DNA of 64,000 nucleotides, from positions 335,122 through 399,121 of the forward strand of contig JALCRM010000002.1 in NCBI GenBank assembly GCA_022652545.1, written 5' to 3'. Both the position numbers and the translations under genes were made by a program. Each line of letters opens with the position of its first letter. Position 1 is the first letter of the stretch. The notes below the pieces were generated by a model. That model had not been told where the DNA came from. It ran no database searches and saw nothing but the letters and a program-made list of their open reading frames with translations. The stretch comes from Lachnospiraceae bacterium (GTDB lineage Bacteria; Bacillota; Clostridia; Lachnospirales; Lachnospiraceae). Below, one piece after another: positions 27,025 to 36,786 of the stretch.

Positions 27025-29175
27025 ATGGAAGAAAGATTGCACGGCGGCGCAGCGGGAAGCAGCCAGGCGGGCGCCGGTGCGGACGACATTGAGATAGAAG
27101 ACATCCTCAGCGGGGACAGCAGCGGGAATACCGGACATGCGGCGGTGCAGAGCAGCGGCACCTCAGGTGCTGCCGGCACACCGGGTTCCTACGGAACCTC
27201 TGCCGCACGCACACGCAGCAGCATGACCAGCCTTACGGGAAAGCAGAAACATCCTGTCCGCCGCAGGGTCATCCTCATCCTGGTGATCGCCGCAGCGGTT
27301 GCAGCTGCTTTTTTTCTGTGGAGATGGATAAAATCCAGGAACCGTACGGCAGAACCGGTCACACCCACCGCTTATGTGGAACAGACGGACATAGAGAAGG
27401 TATTCAACGCCAGCGGCACCGTCATCAGCGCGGAGGAGTCCGCGCAGAACGCCAACGCCGCAAGCGGATCCACTTCCGGCTATGTGGTGCAGAATGTGAA
27501 TGTCAAAGTCGGCGATTCGGTCAAAAAAGGCGATGTGCTCTATACGATCGACATGTCCGAAACGGAGGCGGAACTGGCGCTGAACCAGCAGAAACTGGCC
27601 AATACCCAGGCGCAGAACAGCCTCGCCCAGGCGCAGGCGGACCGTGCGTACCGGAGCGAACAGCAGAATTCCGTGCAGCAGGTGCAGGACGATACGAACA
27701 CGCTGCAGGAAGCGGCGGACGATACAAACCAGGCGATCGAGACGGAGCTTCACGACGCGAAGGCCTCTGTGGACACGCTGCAGGCGCAGACGGACAGTCT
27801 GCAGGCCCAGCTGGACGCCATGAAAAATGACAGCACCGGCAAGAAAAATGCCGCGGATGCGGCAGACTATAACTACACGGTCGCCCAGGCACAGTTTAAC
27901 AGGGATTATCCGGCTTATGTGGCTCCCTCTGCTGCAACAGCCACATCGACAGCAGCCACTACAGCAGCGACAGCCAATTCGGATGCCGACCAGCGGTACC
28001 AGGACCTGCAGGATCTGCTGCTGGCCAAGACGGATGCGGACGCGGCGTACAGCAAGTCCAGTTCCGCGGTCTCCCTGCTCACGGACCAGCTCACGCAGTC
28101 GCAGACCGACCTGAAAGCGGCGCAGGATGCAGTGGATGCAGTGACCACCAAATACCGTGCCCTGGAGAAAACAGGTTCCACCGTGAACTCAAATGCGAGG
28201 ACGCAGTGGAACACGGAGCAGGACAAGGCCAATGCTGCGGCCAAACAGCAGCTCGAAAACTCCGCCAGTACGCTGGAGACGCAGACGGATATCCAGAAGG
28301 CCAAGGACAAACTGCAGTACGATACCGTCTATGCTTCCATGGACGGCACCGTGACAGCAGTGAATGTCGTGAGCGGCCAGCTCTATTCGGGAAGCAATGC
28401 CGTTGTCATCGACAACGTGGAGAAGATGAATGTCACAGCGAACATAGATGAGGCGCATATCGCGGATATTACAACAGGCATGCGGGTGCGGATCAAAACA
28501 TCTGCCACTTCTGACGAAGAACTCGGCGGTGTGGTGACCTTTGCCTCCCCCACGCCGGTCACGACCGCAGACAGTTCCTCTTCGGGCACCTCGACGCAGA
28601 ACAGCAGTGCGTCCGCGACAGGCACGAAAAAACCCACTTACCGTGTGGATATAGAGCTTGACGAAGCGAATCCCAGGCTGCGCATAGGAATGACGGCGAA
28701 TATATCGTTTATCCTGGCCAGAGCGGAAGGCTGTCTCGCGGTTCCCACCGCTGACATCATGACTACCGGAGACGGACAGCAGTATGTGACCCGCATCGTA
28801 TCCGGCGACGGATCGGGAGCGGCAGTTTCCGGTGCTGCGGGTGAGCAGGGTGCTGCTGATACCTCAGGCTCCGAAGGAGTTGCAGACACTACTGTGGGTG
28901 CGGCAGACATCACAAGCGCGGCCGGCGCATCGGAAATGACCGAGGCGGGGGAAACGGGTGAAAGCATTGCTACAGGCGAAGTACAGGACATTTCATCTTC
29001 TGAGGATGTGATGATCACGACGGGGATCGCCGATGACTACTACACGCAGATCCTGACCGGCAGCCTGAAAAACGGTGACATGATCATCGACTACGCTTCC
29101 GAGGGAACGGATGCCGGAAGCGGTGATGCGGGGAGCAGAAGCGGTTCGCAGAATCTCCTGGAAGGGCTTTTCTGA
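27025..29175 (+). CDS. MacA-like periplasmic adaptor (HlyD/RND membrane-fusion family)
   Basis: 716-residue adaptor for the following ABC exporter. Gly/Ser/Ala-rich cytoplasmic N-terminus (1-75), single membrane helix (about 82-100), lipoyl-like half (GYVVQNVNVKVGDSVKKGDVLYT about 155), long Gln-rich coiled coil (about 180-420), second lipoyl half and beta-barrel (about 430-570). Longer than usual because of an Ala/Gly/Thr-rich acidic insert (about 595-660) near the C-terminus. Such systems export peptides, antibiotics or lipids; substrate unknown. Confidence 0.87.
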   Translation: MEERLHGGAAGSSQAGAGADDIEIEDILSGDSSGNTGHAAVQSSGTSGAAGTPGSYGTSAARTRSSMTSLTGKQKHPVRRRVILILVIAAAVAAAFFLWRWIKSRNRTAEPVTPTAYVEQTDIEKVFNASGTVISAEESAQNANAASGSTSGYVVQNVNVKVGDSVKKGDVLYTIDMSETEAELALNQQKLANTQAQNSLAQAQADRAYRSEQQNSVQQVQDDTNTLQEAADDTNQAIETELHDAKASVDTLQAQTDSLQAQLDAMKNDSTGKKNAADAADYNYTVAQAQFNRDYPAYVAPSAATATSTAATTAATANSDADQRYQDLQDLLLAKTDADAAYSKSSSAVSLLTDQLTQSQTDLKAAQDAVDAVTTKYRALEKTGSTVNSNARTQWNTEQDKANAAAKQQLENSASTLETQTDIQKAKDKLQYDTVYASMDGTVTAVNVVSGQLYSGSNAVVIDNVEKMNVTANIDEAHIADITTGMRVRIKTSATSDEELGGVVTFASPTPVTTADSSSSGTSTQNSSASATGTKKPTYRVDIELDEANPRLRIGMTANISFILARAEGCLAVPTADIMTTGDGQQYVTRIVSGDGSGAAVSGAAGEQGAADTSGSEGVADTTVGAADITSAAGASEMTEAGETGESIATGEVQDISSSEDVMITTGIADDYYTQILTGSLKNGDMIIDYASEGTDAGSGDAGSRSGSQNLLEGLF

Positions 29176-29184
29176 GCGAAAATT

Positions 29185-29961
29185 TTGAGAAACGACAATG
29201 CCGGATGGACCGGAAACAGCATCATACATCTTGAAGGGATCACCAAAAGCTTCTATCTCGGCACGGATCATGAACTGGAAGTGCTGCACGGGATCGGGCT
29301 TGAAGTGAACGACGGAGAATTTGTGTCCATCGTAGGGGAATCGGGATCGGGGAAAAGTACACTGATGAACATCATCGGTCTGCTGGACCATGCCACCAGC
29401 GGCCGGTACTTTATGGAGGGTGTCGACATTAGCGCCGTCCGGGAAAGCGCTCTGTGCACGATCCGCAACCGGCAGATCGGCTTTGTTTTTCAGACATATA
29501 ACCTGATCCCCCGGACCAGTGCGCAGAAGAATGTGGAAATGCCCATGCTCTATGCCGGTGTGCGGCCGCAGGAGCGGGCGGAACGGGCTATGGCGCTGCT
29601 GCAGATGGTCGGGATGGAAGACAGGGCAAAACACAATCCGGACGAGCTCTCCGGCGGCCAGCGCCAGCGTGTCGCCATTGCGCGTGCCATGGCCAACGAT
29701 CCGGCCATCATCCTGGCGGATGAGCCGACCGGCGCGTTGGATTCCAGGACCGGCCGTTCCGTGATGGACCTGTTTCACCGTCTGCACGAGGAAGAGGGAA
29801 AAACGATCATTCTGATCACTCACTCGAAACCGCTGGCGGAAGAGACTGACAGGATACTGACGCTGATAGACGGCAGGATCACGCGGGAGCAGCAGGGGCC
29901 CTTCCGCGCACACGGTGTTCCGGCACCGGACAGTGAAACACTGGACAGCGACCCGGTTTGA
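29185..29961 (+). CDS. MacB/LolD-type ABC transporter ATPase
   Basis: 258-residue ATPase. Walker A GESGSGKST (about residue 52), LDHATSG block, signature LSGGQRQR (about 153), Walker B LADEPTGALD, H-loop ITHS. A TTG start is assumed because no in-frame ATG precedes the conserved IIHLEGITKSF; it lies nine bases after the adaptor stop. Works with the downstream FtsX-type permease. Confidence 0.92.
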   Translation: MRNDNAGWTGNSIIHLEGITKSFYLGTDHELEVLHGIGLEVNDGEFVSIVGESGSGKSTLMNIIGLLDHATSGRYFMEGVDISAVRESALCTIRNRQIGFVFQTYNLIPRTSAQKNVEMPMLYAGVRPQERAERAMALLQMVGMEDRAKHNPDELSGGQRQRVAIARAMANDPAIILADEPTGALDSRTGRSVMDLFHRLHEEEGKTIILITHSKPLAEETDRILTLIDGRITREQQGPFRAHGVPAPDSETLDSDPV

Positions 29962-30009
29962 TCTGGGTGTGTAAAGACAATGGCGGAAGCTGAATGAAAG
30001 TGCGGGGCC

Positions 30010-31293
30010 ATGTTTTTTGAAAATATAAAACTTGCCGTTTCCAGTCTGTTTGCCAATAAGCTGCGGACATTCCTGACTATGCTGGGGATCATTATCGGCA
30101 TTACCTCCGTCATTGCCATCAAAACAGTCGGCAATGCCATGACGGACAGCGTGCAGGAGCAGATGTCCGCTTTCGGCGTCAACAATGTGAGCATTTCCAT
30201 GTATCCCGATTTCAACAATACGGAAGTGTCAAACATGGATTATGACAGCATTCCGAAGGAGCAGTTTACGCAGGAAATGCTGCAGGACATGCTGAAGACC
30301 TACTCTTCGCAGATCACGGCGCTCTCGGTGGAACAGTTTCTCTCAAGCAGCAAGGTCGTGCCCGATCCGGATGTGCCGGAGGTTTATGCGAACATAGATA
30401 TCGACGGCGTCAACAGCGGATACTTCACGGCCGAGAACATTACGATGATTGACGGCAAGATTTTCGACAAGAATGCATTCGAAAACGGGAGTTTTCAGGC
30501 GATCGTCTCGGATTTCTTCGTCAATAATCTTTACGGCGGCGATACGAAGAAGGCTCTGGGAAAGCAGGTCGACGTAACGGTCAACGACGAAACGACCGAG
30601 ACTTATACGATCGTGGGCGTCTACCGCTATGATGTAAGCAAGATGGGTATCGGCGAAGGTACGGCCACAAAGGATGTTTCGACGAACTTTTTTGTGCCCT
30701 ACAAGAATGCCGTCGACCAGCAGCCGGAAAGACAGAAGCTGGGGATCACCAACTTTACCCTGGTGACGTCGGCGGGCACGGATACGATGGCCTTTGCGGA
30801 CGACGTCAAACAGTTTCTGACCGACAGACTGCAGGAGAATACTCTTTATACGGTCGACGCCTTCAGCATGCAGTCCATGGTGGAGGAGTCGAAGAAGACC
30901 ATGGACAGCCTTACGCTGGCGATCACCGCGATCGCCGCGATCGCCCTGCTTGTCGGCGGCATCGGCGTCATGAATATCATGACGGTATCCATCACGGAAC
31001 GCACGCGGGAGATAGGTACCCGCAAAGCACTGGGGGCACAGAACAGCGCGATACGCGGACAGTTCATCACGGAGGCGGTCATCCTGTGTCTGGTCGGCGG
31101 GCTGTTCGGTATGATAGACGGGATCATTGTCGGCTACGTGGCCTGCCATTTCATGGGCTATGTTGCCAAAGTGCCGCTGTCCAGCGTCCTCATCGCCTTC
31201 GGCTTCTCCACCGCCATCGGCGTATTCTTCGGATACTATCCGGCCAGCAAAGCCGCCAGGATGGACCCCATCGAAGCGCTCCGCTACGAATAA
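30010..31293 (+). CDS. MacB-type ABC transporter permease (FtsX family)
   Basis: 427-residue permease: N-terminal helix (about 20-42), extracytoplasmic MacB_PCD domain (about 43-280), then three helices at the C-terminal FtsX domain, including VGGIGVMNIMTVSITERTRE (about 316) and a closing DPIEALRYE. Third gene of the exporter operon. Confidence 0.92.
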   Translation: MFFENIKLAVSSLFANKLRTFLTMLGIIIGITSVIAIKTVGNAMTDSVQEQMSAFGVNNVSISMYPDFNNTEVSNMDYDSIPKEQFTQEMLQDMLKTYSSQITALSVEQFLSSSKVVPDPDVPEVYANIDIDGVNSGYFTAENITMIDGKIFDKNAFENGSFQAIVSDFFVNNLYGGDTKKALGKQVDVTVNDETTETYTIVGVYRYDVSKMGIGEGTATKDVSTNFFVPYKNAVDQQPERQKLGITNFTLVTSAGTDTMAFADDVKQFLTDRLQENTLYTVDAFSMQSMVEESKKTMDSLTLAITAIAAIALLVGGIGVMNIMTVSITERTREIGTRKALGAQNSAIRGQFITEAVILCLVGGLFGMIDGIIVGYVACHFMGYVAKVPLSSVLIAFGFSTAIGVFFGYYPASKAARMDPIEALRYE

Positions 31294-31437
31294 AAGAGGC
31301 GCTGCTGCATCTTGTAAATTGCATCAGGTTATGCCAAAATAAGCAAGGATATTCAGCAGTTCCGGGGAAAAGTTCCGGCCCCGGCAGTTTTACTGCTACA
31401 GTCTTTTTACAACACATTTTCTGAAAGGAGATATCAC

Positions 31438-32130
31438 ATGATCTATTCTAAAGATGTTGACGACATGTGCGTCGTCAAACAGGACGTTCACCATGGCGCA
31501 GCCCCGATCCCCGAGGAAGCAAAATGGGTACAGTCCAAGGAAATAAAGGACATTTCCGGCTTCACACACGGTGTAGGCTGGTGTGCACCGCAGCAGGGCG
31601 CATGCAAGCTTTCCCTGAATATCAAGGAGGGCATCATCCAGGAGTGCCTTGTCGAAACGATCGGCTGCTCCGGCATGACACATTCCGCAGCCATGGCCGC
31701 TGAGATCCTTCCCGGACTCACCGTTCTCGAAGCTCTGAATACCGACCTTGTCTGCGATGCCATCAATACCGCCATGCGCGAACTGCTCCTGCAGATCGCT
31801 TACGGCCGTTCCCAGAGTGCTTTCTCTGAAGACGGACTTACGATCGGCGCCGGCCTTGAGGATCTTGGCAAAGGCCGCCGTTCCCAGATCGGCACGATGT
31901 ACGGCACGCTCAAGAAGGGTCCCCGTTATCTTGAAATGACCGATGGCTATGTTACAGAGATCGGCCTTGATGAAGAAGGCTGCATCATCGGTTATAAGTT
32001 CATCAACTTCGGCAAGATGATGGATCTCATCAAGAAGGGCGATGATCCGGCAACTGCGTTCGAAAAGGCCAAGGGCACTTACGGGCGCGTACAGGATGCC
32101 GTCAAGTTCATCGATCCCAGGGTCGAATAA
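31438..32130 (+). CDS. IscU/NifU-like scaffold protein paired with GGGtGRT protein
   Basis: 230-residue protein with an IscU/NifU N-terminal-like core: QGACKLSLNIKEGIIQ and ETIGCSGMTHSAAMAAEIL (about residues 54-90) correspond to the Cys-bearing segments of Fe-S scaffolds, followed by a C-terminal extension. The third conventional IscU cysteine near the C-terminus is not obvious. RBS GAAAGGAG. It is followed after 14 bases by the GGGtGRT gene, a conserved pairing in anaerobes. Fe-S binding is inferred. Confidence 0.75.
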   Translation: MIYSKDVDDMCVVKQDVHHGAAPIPEEAKWVQSKEIKDISGFTHGVGWCAPQQGACKLSLNIKEGIIQECLVETIGCSGMTHSAAMAAEILPGLTVLEALNTDLVCDAINTAMRELLLQIAYGRSQSAFSEDGLTIGAGLEDLGKGRRSQIGTMYGTLKKGPRYLEMTDGYVTEIGLDEEGCIIGYKFINFGKMMDLIKKGDDPATAFEKAKGTYGRVQDAVKFIDPRVE

Positions 32131-32144
32131 GGAGGAGAGAGACA

Positions 32145-33155
32145 ATGGCGTTATTTGAATCGTATGAGAGACGTATAGACAAAATAAACGGCGTGCTGAA
32201 CAGTTACGGCATCTCCTCCATCGAGGAAGCCGAAAAGATCACCAAGGACGCCGGCCTGAATGTTTATGATATGGTCAGGGGCATCCAGCCCATCTGTTTT
32301 GAAAATGCATGCTGGGCTTACACGGTAGGCGCAGCGATCGCAATCAAGAAGAACTGCCGCAAGGCTTCCGAAGCAGCTGCGGCGATCGGCGAAGGACTGC
32401 AGAGTTTCTGCATTCCCGGCTCTGTCGCAGACATCCGTAAGGTGGGTCTTGGCCACGGCAATCTCGGCAAGATGCTGCTCGAGGAAGACACCGAGTGCTT
32501 CTGCTTCCTGGCAGGCCACGAGTCATTTGCAGCCGCTGAGGGCGCGATCGGTATCGCAACCATGGCAAACAAGGTAAGAACAAAGCCTCTCCGCGTCATC
32601 CTGAACGGACTCGGCAAAGATGCAGCACAGATCATCGCACGTATCAACGGCTTTACGCATGTTGAGACCAAGATGGACTACAGCACCGGCAAGGTCGCAG
32701 AAGTTTTCCGCAAGAGCTATTCGAACGGCCCGCGTGCAGCAGTCAACTGCTACGGCGCGAATGACGTAACGGAAGGTGTTGCGATCATGTGGAAAGAGAA
32801 TGTCGATGTTTCCATCACCGGCAACTCCACCAACCCGACCCGTTTCCAGCACCCGGTTGCAGGCACCTACAAGAAGGAACGCCTCGAAGCCGGCAAGAAG
32901 TACTTCTCCGTGGCATCCGGCGGCGGCACAGGCCGTACACTTCATCCGGATAACATGGCAGCAGGCCCCGCGTCCTACGGCTTTACCGATACGCTTGGCC
33001 GTATGCATTCCGATGCGCAGTTCGCAGGCTCTTCCTCTGTTCCGGCGCACGTCGAAATGATGGGCCTCATCGGTATGGGCAACAACCCGATGGTCGGCGC
33101 TACCGTTTCCGTAGCTGTAAGCATCGAAGAAGCCGCAAAAGCGGGAAAGTTTTGA
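32145..33155 (+). CDS. GGGtGRT family protein, function unknown
   Basis: 336-residue cytosolic protein with the family signature GGGTGRTLHPDN (from about residue 262), plus a Cys-containing motif FENACWAYTVGAA and several glycine-rich blocks. The family is common in strict anaerobes and almost always follows an IscU-like gene, as here. No enzymatic activity is established to my knowledge. Codon use is highly biased, suggesting strong expression. A strong terminator follows. Confidence 0.88.
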   Translation: MALFESYERRIDKINGVLNSYGISSIEEAEKITKDAGLNVYDMVRGIQPICFENACWAYTVGAAIAIKKNCRKASEAAAAIGEGLQSFCIPGSVADIRKVGLGHGNLGKMLLEEDTECFCFLAGHESFAAAEGAIGIATMANKVRTKPLRVILNGLGKDAAQIIARINGFTHVETKMDYSTGKVAEVFRKSYSNGPRAAVNCYGANDVTEGVAIMWKENVDVSITGNSTNPTRFQHPVAGTYKKERLEAGKKYFSVASGGGTGRTLHPDNMAAGPASYGFTDTLGRMHSDAQFAGSSSVPAHVEMMGLIGMGNNPMVGATVSVAVSIEEAAKAGKF

Positions 33156-33213
33156 TGACTTTGCAGGACTGAGACTTAACGGCATATGTTGAATACGCGG
33201 GTAAGTCCGCGAA

Positions 33214-33247
33214 CTGTCCGCGCCTGAAAAGCGCGGACAGTTTTTTT
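33214..33247 (+). terminator. Rho-independent terminator after the GGGtGRT gene
   Basis: CTGTCCGCGC and GCGCGGACAG form a perfect 10-bp stem with a 7-base loop, followed by seven T. Confidence 0.95.
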
Positions 33248-33270
33248 CAGGAAATCATACGGGAGCTGCT

Positions 33271-34185
33271 ATGGAAAAAGAACGTACATATAAACGGATC
33301 GGTATGGGAATGGCATGCGGATATCTTGCGTATATATTACTGCTGAACATCCTTCCGTCATTTATGAACCAAATCCTGCCTGATGCAAATCTTGCGAGTT
33401 TTCTGACAATGTTGATCAATATAGGATCCATACTGCTGATTTCCTGGCTGATCGTAAGAAAGATACCGGTCGGCGGAAAGCCGGAAGGAGGAATCTTCGA
33501 CAGAAAAACATTTGTCTTTTATTTCTTCTTTGCACAGCTTCTGTCATTTCCTCTTGCCGGGCTGTTTACGAACCTGCAGAATATGATCCTGAATTTCTGC
33601 GGAGTCGGAGATTATTCCGCTCTTCAGCAGGTAAACAAGACATCTTCCCCTGTCGGAATGTTTTTCGCTATGATATTTGTTGGGCCTGTTCTGGAAGAGC
33701 TGATTTTCCGGAAAATACTGTTCGAAAGACTGCGGGTATATGGCAGCGGAACAGCGGTTATCATAACGGCTATTCTGTTTGGCCTGTATCATGGAAATAT
33801 CGAACAGATTCCCTATGCTACCTGTATGGGAATCATTCTCGGTTCGATCATGGCCATAACCGGCGATATCCGGTTGACCATTCTGTTTCATTTCATCAAT
33901 AATCTGCTTTCAGGACTGCAGATCGTTTCGATGGCAACTCTCAGCCCTGTACTCAGCAGCGGAATCAACCATATGATCGACGTTGTTCCGCCACTGGTCG
34001 GACTCGTACTGATCATCCGGTACCTGATCCGCAGCCATGGAATATTCAGACTGCCGGAGTTCATGGAAAGAACGGATCATACAGAAGTAAGAGCATTCTT
34101 CAGGACAAAAGGAGCAATTATCTATATTGTGCTTGTAGTGCTTCTTGCAGTTCTCAATTTTGCAACGCCGTTATTAACAAAATAA
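33271..34185 (+). CDS. CPBP family intramembrane glutamic endopeptidase
   Basis: 304-residue membrane protein with about eight helices and the CPBP/CAAX-protease motifs: EELIFRKILFERL (EExxxR, about residue 145), FGLYHGN (about 170) and HFINNLLS (about 208). In bacteria such proteins process peptides or act in bacteriocin immunity. Codon use is more A/T-rich than upstream genes. Own terminator downstream. Confidence 0.87.
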   Translation: MEKERTYKRIGMGMACGYLAYILLLNILPSFMNQILPDANLASFLTMLINIGSILLISWLIVRKIPVGGKPEGGIFDRKTFVFYFFFAQLLSFPLAGLFTNLQNMILNFCGVGDYSALQQVNKTSSPVGMFFAMIFVGPVLEELIFRKILFERLRVYGSGTAVIITAILFGLYHGNIEQIPYATCMGIILGSIMAITGDIRLTILFHFINNLLSGLQIVSMATLSPVLSSGINHMIDVVPPLVGLVLIIRYLIRSHGIFRLPEFMERTDHTEVRAFFRTKGAIIYIVLVVLLAVLNFATPLLTK

Positions 34186-34260
34186 AGCAGAACATCCCGT
34201 TGTTTACCTGGAGCACTCGGATATATCCGGAATATTTTCCTGATCGGGGAAGAGAATTCA

Positions 34261-34294
34261 GCGGGGGCCTTATCACAGGCTCCTGCTTTCTTTT
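34261..34294 (+). terminator. Rho-independent terminator after the CPBP gene
   Basis: GCGGGGGCC (34261-34269) pairs with GGCTCCTGC (34278-34286) through two G-U pairs, followed by TTTCTTTT. Confidence 0.8.
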
Positions 34295-34455
34295 GGAATG
34301 AGGGTATTACACAGATACGGAGATTACTGAAGATGACGAAATCCCGGGAACAGATGATACTGGTCATCGCTGTCGTTATCCTGTACTGCATTTACAGTAT
34401 CGGGAAAAACGGCAGGGGCGACAGAAATGAAAAAGAGGGAAAAGGGAGGAAGACT

Positions 34456-35499
34456 ATGGATCTGTTTGGCAGCAGGCGGGGAAAACAGCCGGATGCGCAG
34501 AGACAGACGGAAACACAGCAGAATGCACAGCCGCCGCGGCACAGGAATCCGCTGCCGGCCGGCAGAGGGATACTGATTTTTGCGAGGGTCGTACTGGCGC
34601 TGCTTCTGCTTATTGCTGTTTTTAACAGCGGCTATATGCTGGACGTGAATCAGACGGCGGTCGTAACGACTTTCGGTGTGCCTGCAAGCGTCACGGAATC
34701 AGGCTTTCACTTCAAGGTTCCTTTTGTGCAGCAGGTCCACAAGATCTCCAAGGAAATCAGCGGCATGGAGATCGGCTATGATACAAGCCAGACGGGAGAG
34801 AATGATCCGCAGAAGGTCTCGGCAGATTCCGAGATGATCACAAATGACTTCAATTTTGTGGATGTCGATTTTTATATCGAATATCAGGTTACGGATCCGA
34901 TCCGGTACTATATCAACCGCAGCAGCGCAGCTTCTATCCTCTCACTGCTTGCAAAATCCTACATCAGGGATACGGTCGGCGTCTACAGCGTGGATGACGT
35001 CATTACCACCGGCCGCGCGGAGATACAGGCCAAGGTAAAAGAGGATCTTACGAACCGGCTGGAGGAAGAAAATATCGGGTTGGGGATCGTGAATGTGACG
35101 ATCCAGGATGCCGAACCGCCGACCGAGGAAGTGCAGGCAGCCTTCAAGGCAGTCGAAGACGCCAAGCAGGGGATGGATACGAAGATCAACCAGGCAAAAC
35201 AGTATCAGTCCGAGCAGATCCCGGCAGCCAATGCCAAAGCCGACAAGGCCGCGAAAGACGCGGAAGCGTATAAACAGCAGCGGATCAACGAAGCAGAAGG
35301 ACAGGCGGCACGTTTCAACGATACCTATGCGGAATATAAGAAATATCCGCTGATCACCAAGAAAAGAATGTTCTATGAGACGATGGAGGATGTGCTGCCG
35401 GATCTGAAGGTGGTCATTGATGAAGGCGACGGGACGCAGACGATGCTTCCGCTGGAACCTTTTTCCGGAACGGAGGACAGCAGTGAGCAGAAAAAGTAA
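34456..35499 (+). CDS. hflK: HflK-like SPFH membrane protein
   Basis: 347-residue SPFH/prohibitin-type protein that with HflC forms a membrane complex controlling the FtsH protease. Cytoplasmic Arg/Gln-rich start, membrane helix (about 37-58), SPFH domain (about 60-230), Ala/Lys/Glu coiled coil (about 235-310). The ATG at 34456 follows a clear GGGAGG. An in-frame ATG at 34333 would add 41 residues with a second hydrophobic stretch; its ribosome site is weaker, so it is not preferred. Overlaps hflC by 17 bases. Confidence 0.85.
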   Translation: MDLFGSRRGKQPDAQRQTETQQNAQPPRHRNPLPAGRGILIFARVVLALLLLIAVFNSGYMLDVNQTAVVTTFGVPASVTESGFHFKVPFVQQVHKISKEISGMEIGYDTSQTGENDPQKVSADSEMITNDFNFVDVDFYIEYQVTDPIRYYINRSSAASILSLLAKSYIRDTVGVYSVDDVITTGRAEIQAKVKEDLTNRLEEENIGLGIVNVTIQDAEPPTEEVQAAFKAVEDAKQGMDTKINQAKQYQSEQIPAANAKADKAAKDAEAYKQQRINEAEGQAARFNDTYAEYKKYPLITKKRMFYETMEDVLPDLKVVIDEGDGTQTMLPLEPFSGTEDSSEQKK

Positions 35500-36361
35500 A
35501 GCAGCCATAGGCATCATCACAGGTATAATCCTGCTGATCCTGGTCAGCGGCATGTTTGTTGTTACGCCGGCCAATGCATATACCGTCATCACGCAGTTCG
35601 GCAAAGTCATCCGCGTCAATTCCGAGCCGGGACTGACCTTCAAGGTGCCGTTTCTTCAGGGAAAGACCAGCATTCCGAAATACCGTATGGTTTCTGACCT
35701 CGTGCCGAGCGATGTGACGACCAAGGACAAGAAGGTCATGAATGTCGATTCCTTTGTGATCTGGGATATTCAGGACCCCGTGAAGTACATGATTTCCCTG
35801 GGCGGGGACGATACGAAAGCCGAATCCCGGCTTGGCAATGTCGTATACAATTCAATCAAAACGGTCATGTCAGCAACGAATCAGGAAGATATCATCAGCG
35901 GGCGGAACGGAGCGCTTGCACAGTCGATCACCAAAAATATCGGCACACAGATGGATCCTTACGGGATCCATGTGTACGCTGTGGAGACGAAGAAACTGGA
36001 TCTGCCGGACTCCAACAAAGAAGCGGTTTATCAGCGCATGATCTCGGAGCGTAACAACATCGCCGCGCAGTATACGGCGAACGGTGAATACCAGTCTTCC
36101 CTGATCCATAACGACACAGACAAAACAGTTTCAGAGACACTTTCGAAAGCGGATGCCGATGCGGAGAAGGTCAAGGCGCAGGGCGAAGCCGAATACATGA
36201 AGATCCTGAGCGATGCCTATAATAACGAGGATAAGGCGGATTTCTATAACTATGTCCGTTCTCTGGATGCCCTGAAGGCTTCTCTGAAAGGCACCAATAA
36301 AACAATCATTTTGGATAAAGACAGCGAATTCGCCAGGATACTTTCCGGAACAGCGGAATAA
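35483..36361 (+). CDS. hflC: HflC-like SPFH membrane protein
   Basis: 292-residue partner of HflK. N-terminal membrane helix (about 7-27), SPFH domain, and C-terminal coiled coil with ADADAEKVKAQGEAEYMKIL (about 228-247), characteristic of HflC. GTG start after CGGAGG, inside the end of hflK. Its stop codon directly abuts the remnant of an unrelated transporter, so whatever originally followed hflC has been replaced. Confidence 0.87.
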   Translation: MSRKSKAAIGIITGIILLILVSGMFVVTPANAYTVITQFGKVIRVNSEPGLTFKVPFLQGKTSIPKYRMVSDLVPSDVTTKDKKVMNVDSFVIWDIQDPVKYMISLGGDDTKAESRLGNVVYNSIKTVMSATNQEDIISGRNGALAQSITKNIGTQMDPYGIHVYAVETKKLDLPDSNKEAVYQRMISERNNIAAQYTANGEYQSSLIHNDTDKTVSETLSKADADAEKVKAQGEAEYMKILSDAYNNEDKADFYNYVRSLDALKASLKGTNKTIILDKDSEFARILSGTAE

Positions 36362-36786
36362 ACGGCTTATTACTGTCTGCAATGGCCTGCGGAGCATTCG
36401 GCGGCCTGATGATCATCTCCCAGGCTTCGCAGATATCCCAGAGAATGATGTCATTTTCGCGGGAAACGGCAGCTTTGACTGTATCGGTCATTGCCCTTTG
36501 CAATACGGCCGGAAGACTGGCATCCGGAAGCATTTCAGACAGGATCGGAAGCACGGCCATGCTGAAGATCACCTTTATCGGGTCCTTTGCCGGCAGTCTG
36601 CTCCTGTTCCTCGGAAACGCTGCCCATGTCCCCGCTTACTATGCGGGGCTGGCACTTATCGGATTCTGTTTTGGCGGGATCATGGGTATATATCCGGCTT
36701 TCACAGCAGAGGTGTTCGGAAGCAGAAACAACAGTGTCAACTATGGGATCATGTTTATAGGCTTTGCCGCGCCATTTGAACTATAG
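36362..36786 (+). pseudogene. Remnant of an OFA-family (oxalate/formate antiporter-like) MFS transporter
   Basis: In-frame similarity to the C-terminal half of MFS transporters begins immediately after the hflC stop (LLSAMACGAFGGLMIISQAS, about helix 7) and continues through AGRLASGSISDRIG (helix 8-9 loop) and YGIMFIGFAA (helix 11). It then ends abruptly at 36786. A full transporter has about 400 residues; about 140 remain, with both ends lost. An ATG at 36382 exists without a ribosome binding site. A non-functional fragment left by rearrangement. Confidence 0.75.

Noticed and set aside
34333..34455. Separate small membrane protein or longer HflK N-terminus
   Set aside because: It is in frame with hflK and has no stop, but the internal ATG at 34456 has a much better ribosome site; kept only as an alternative start.
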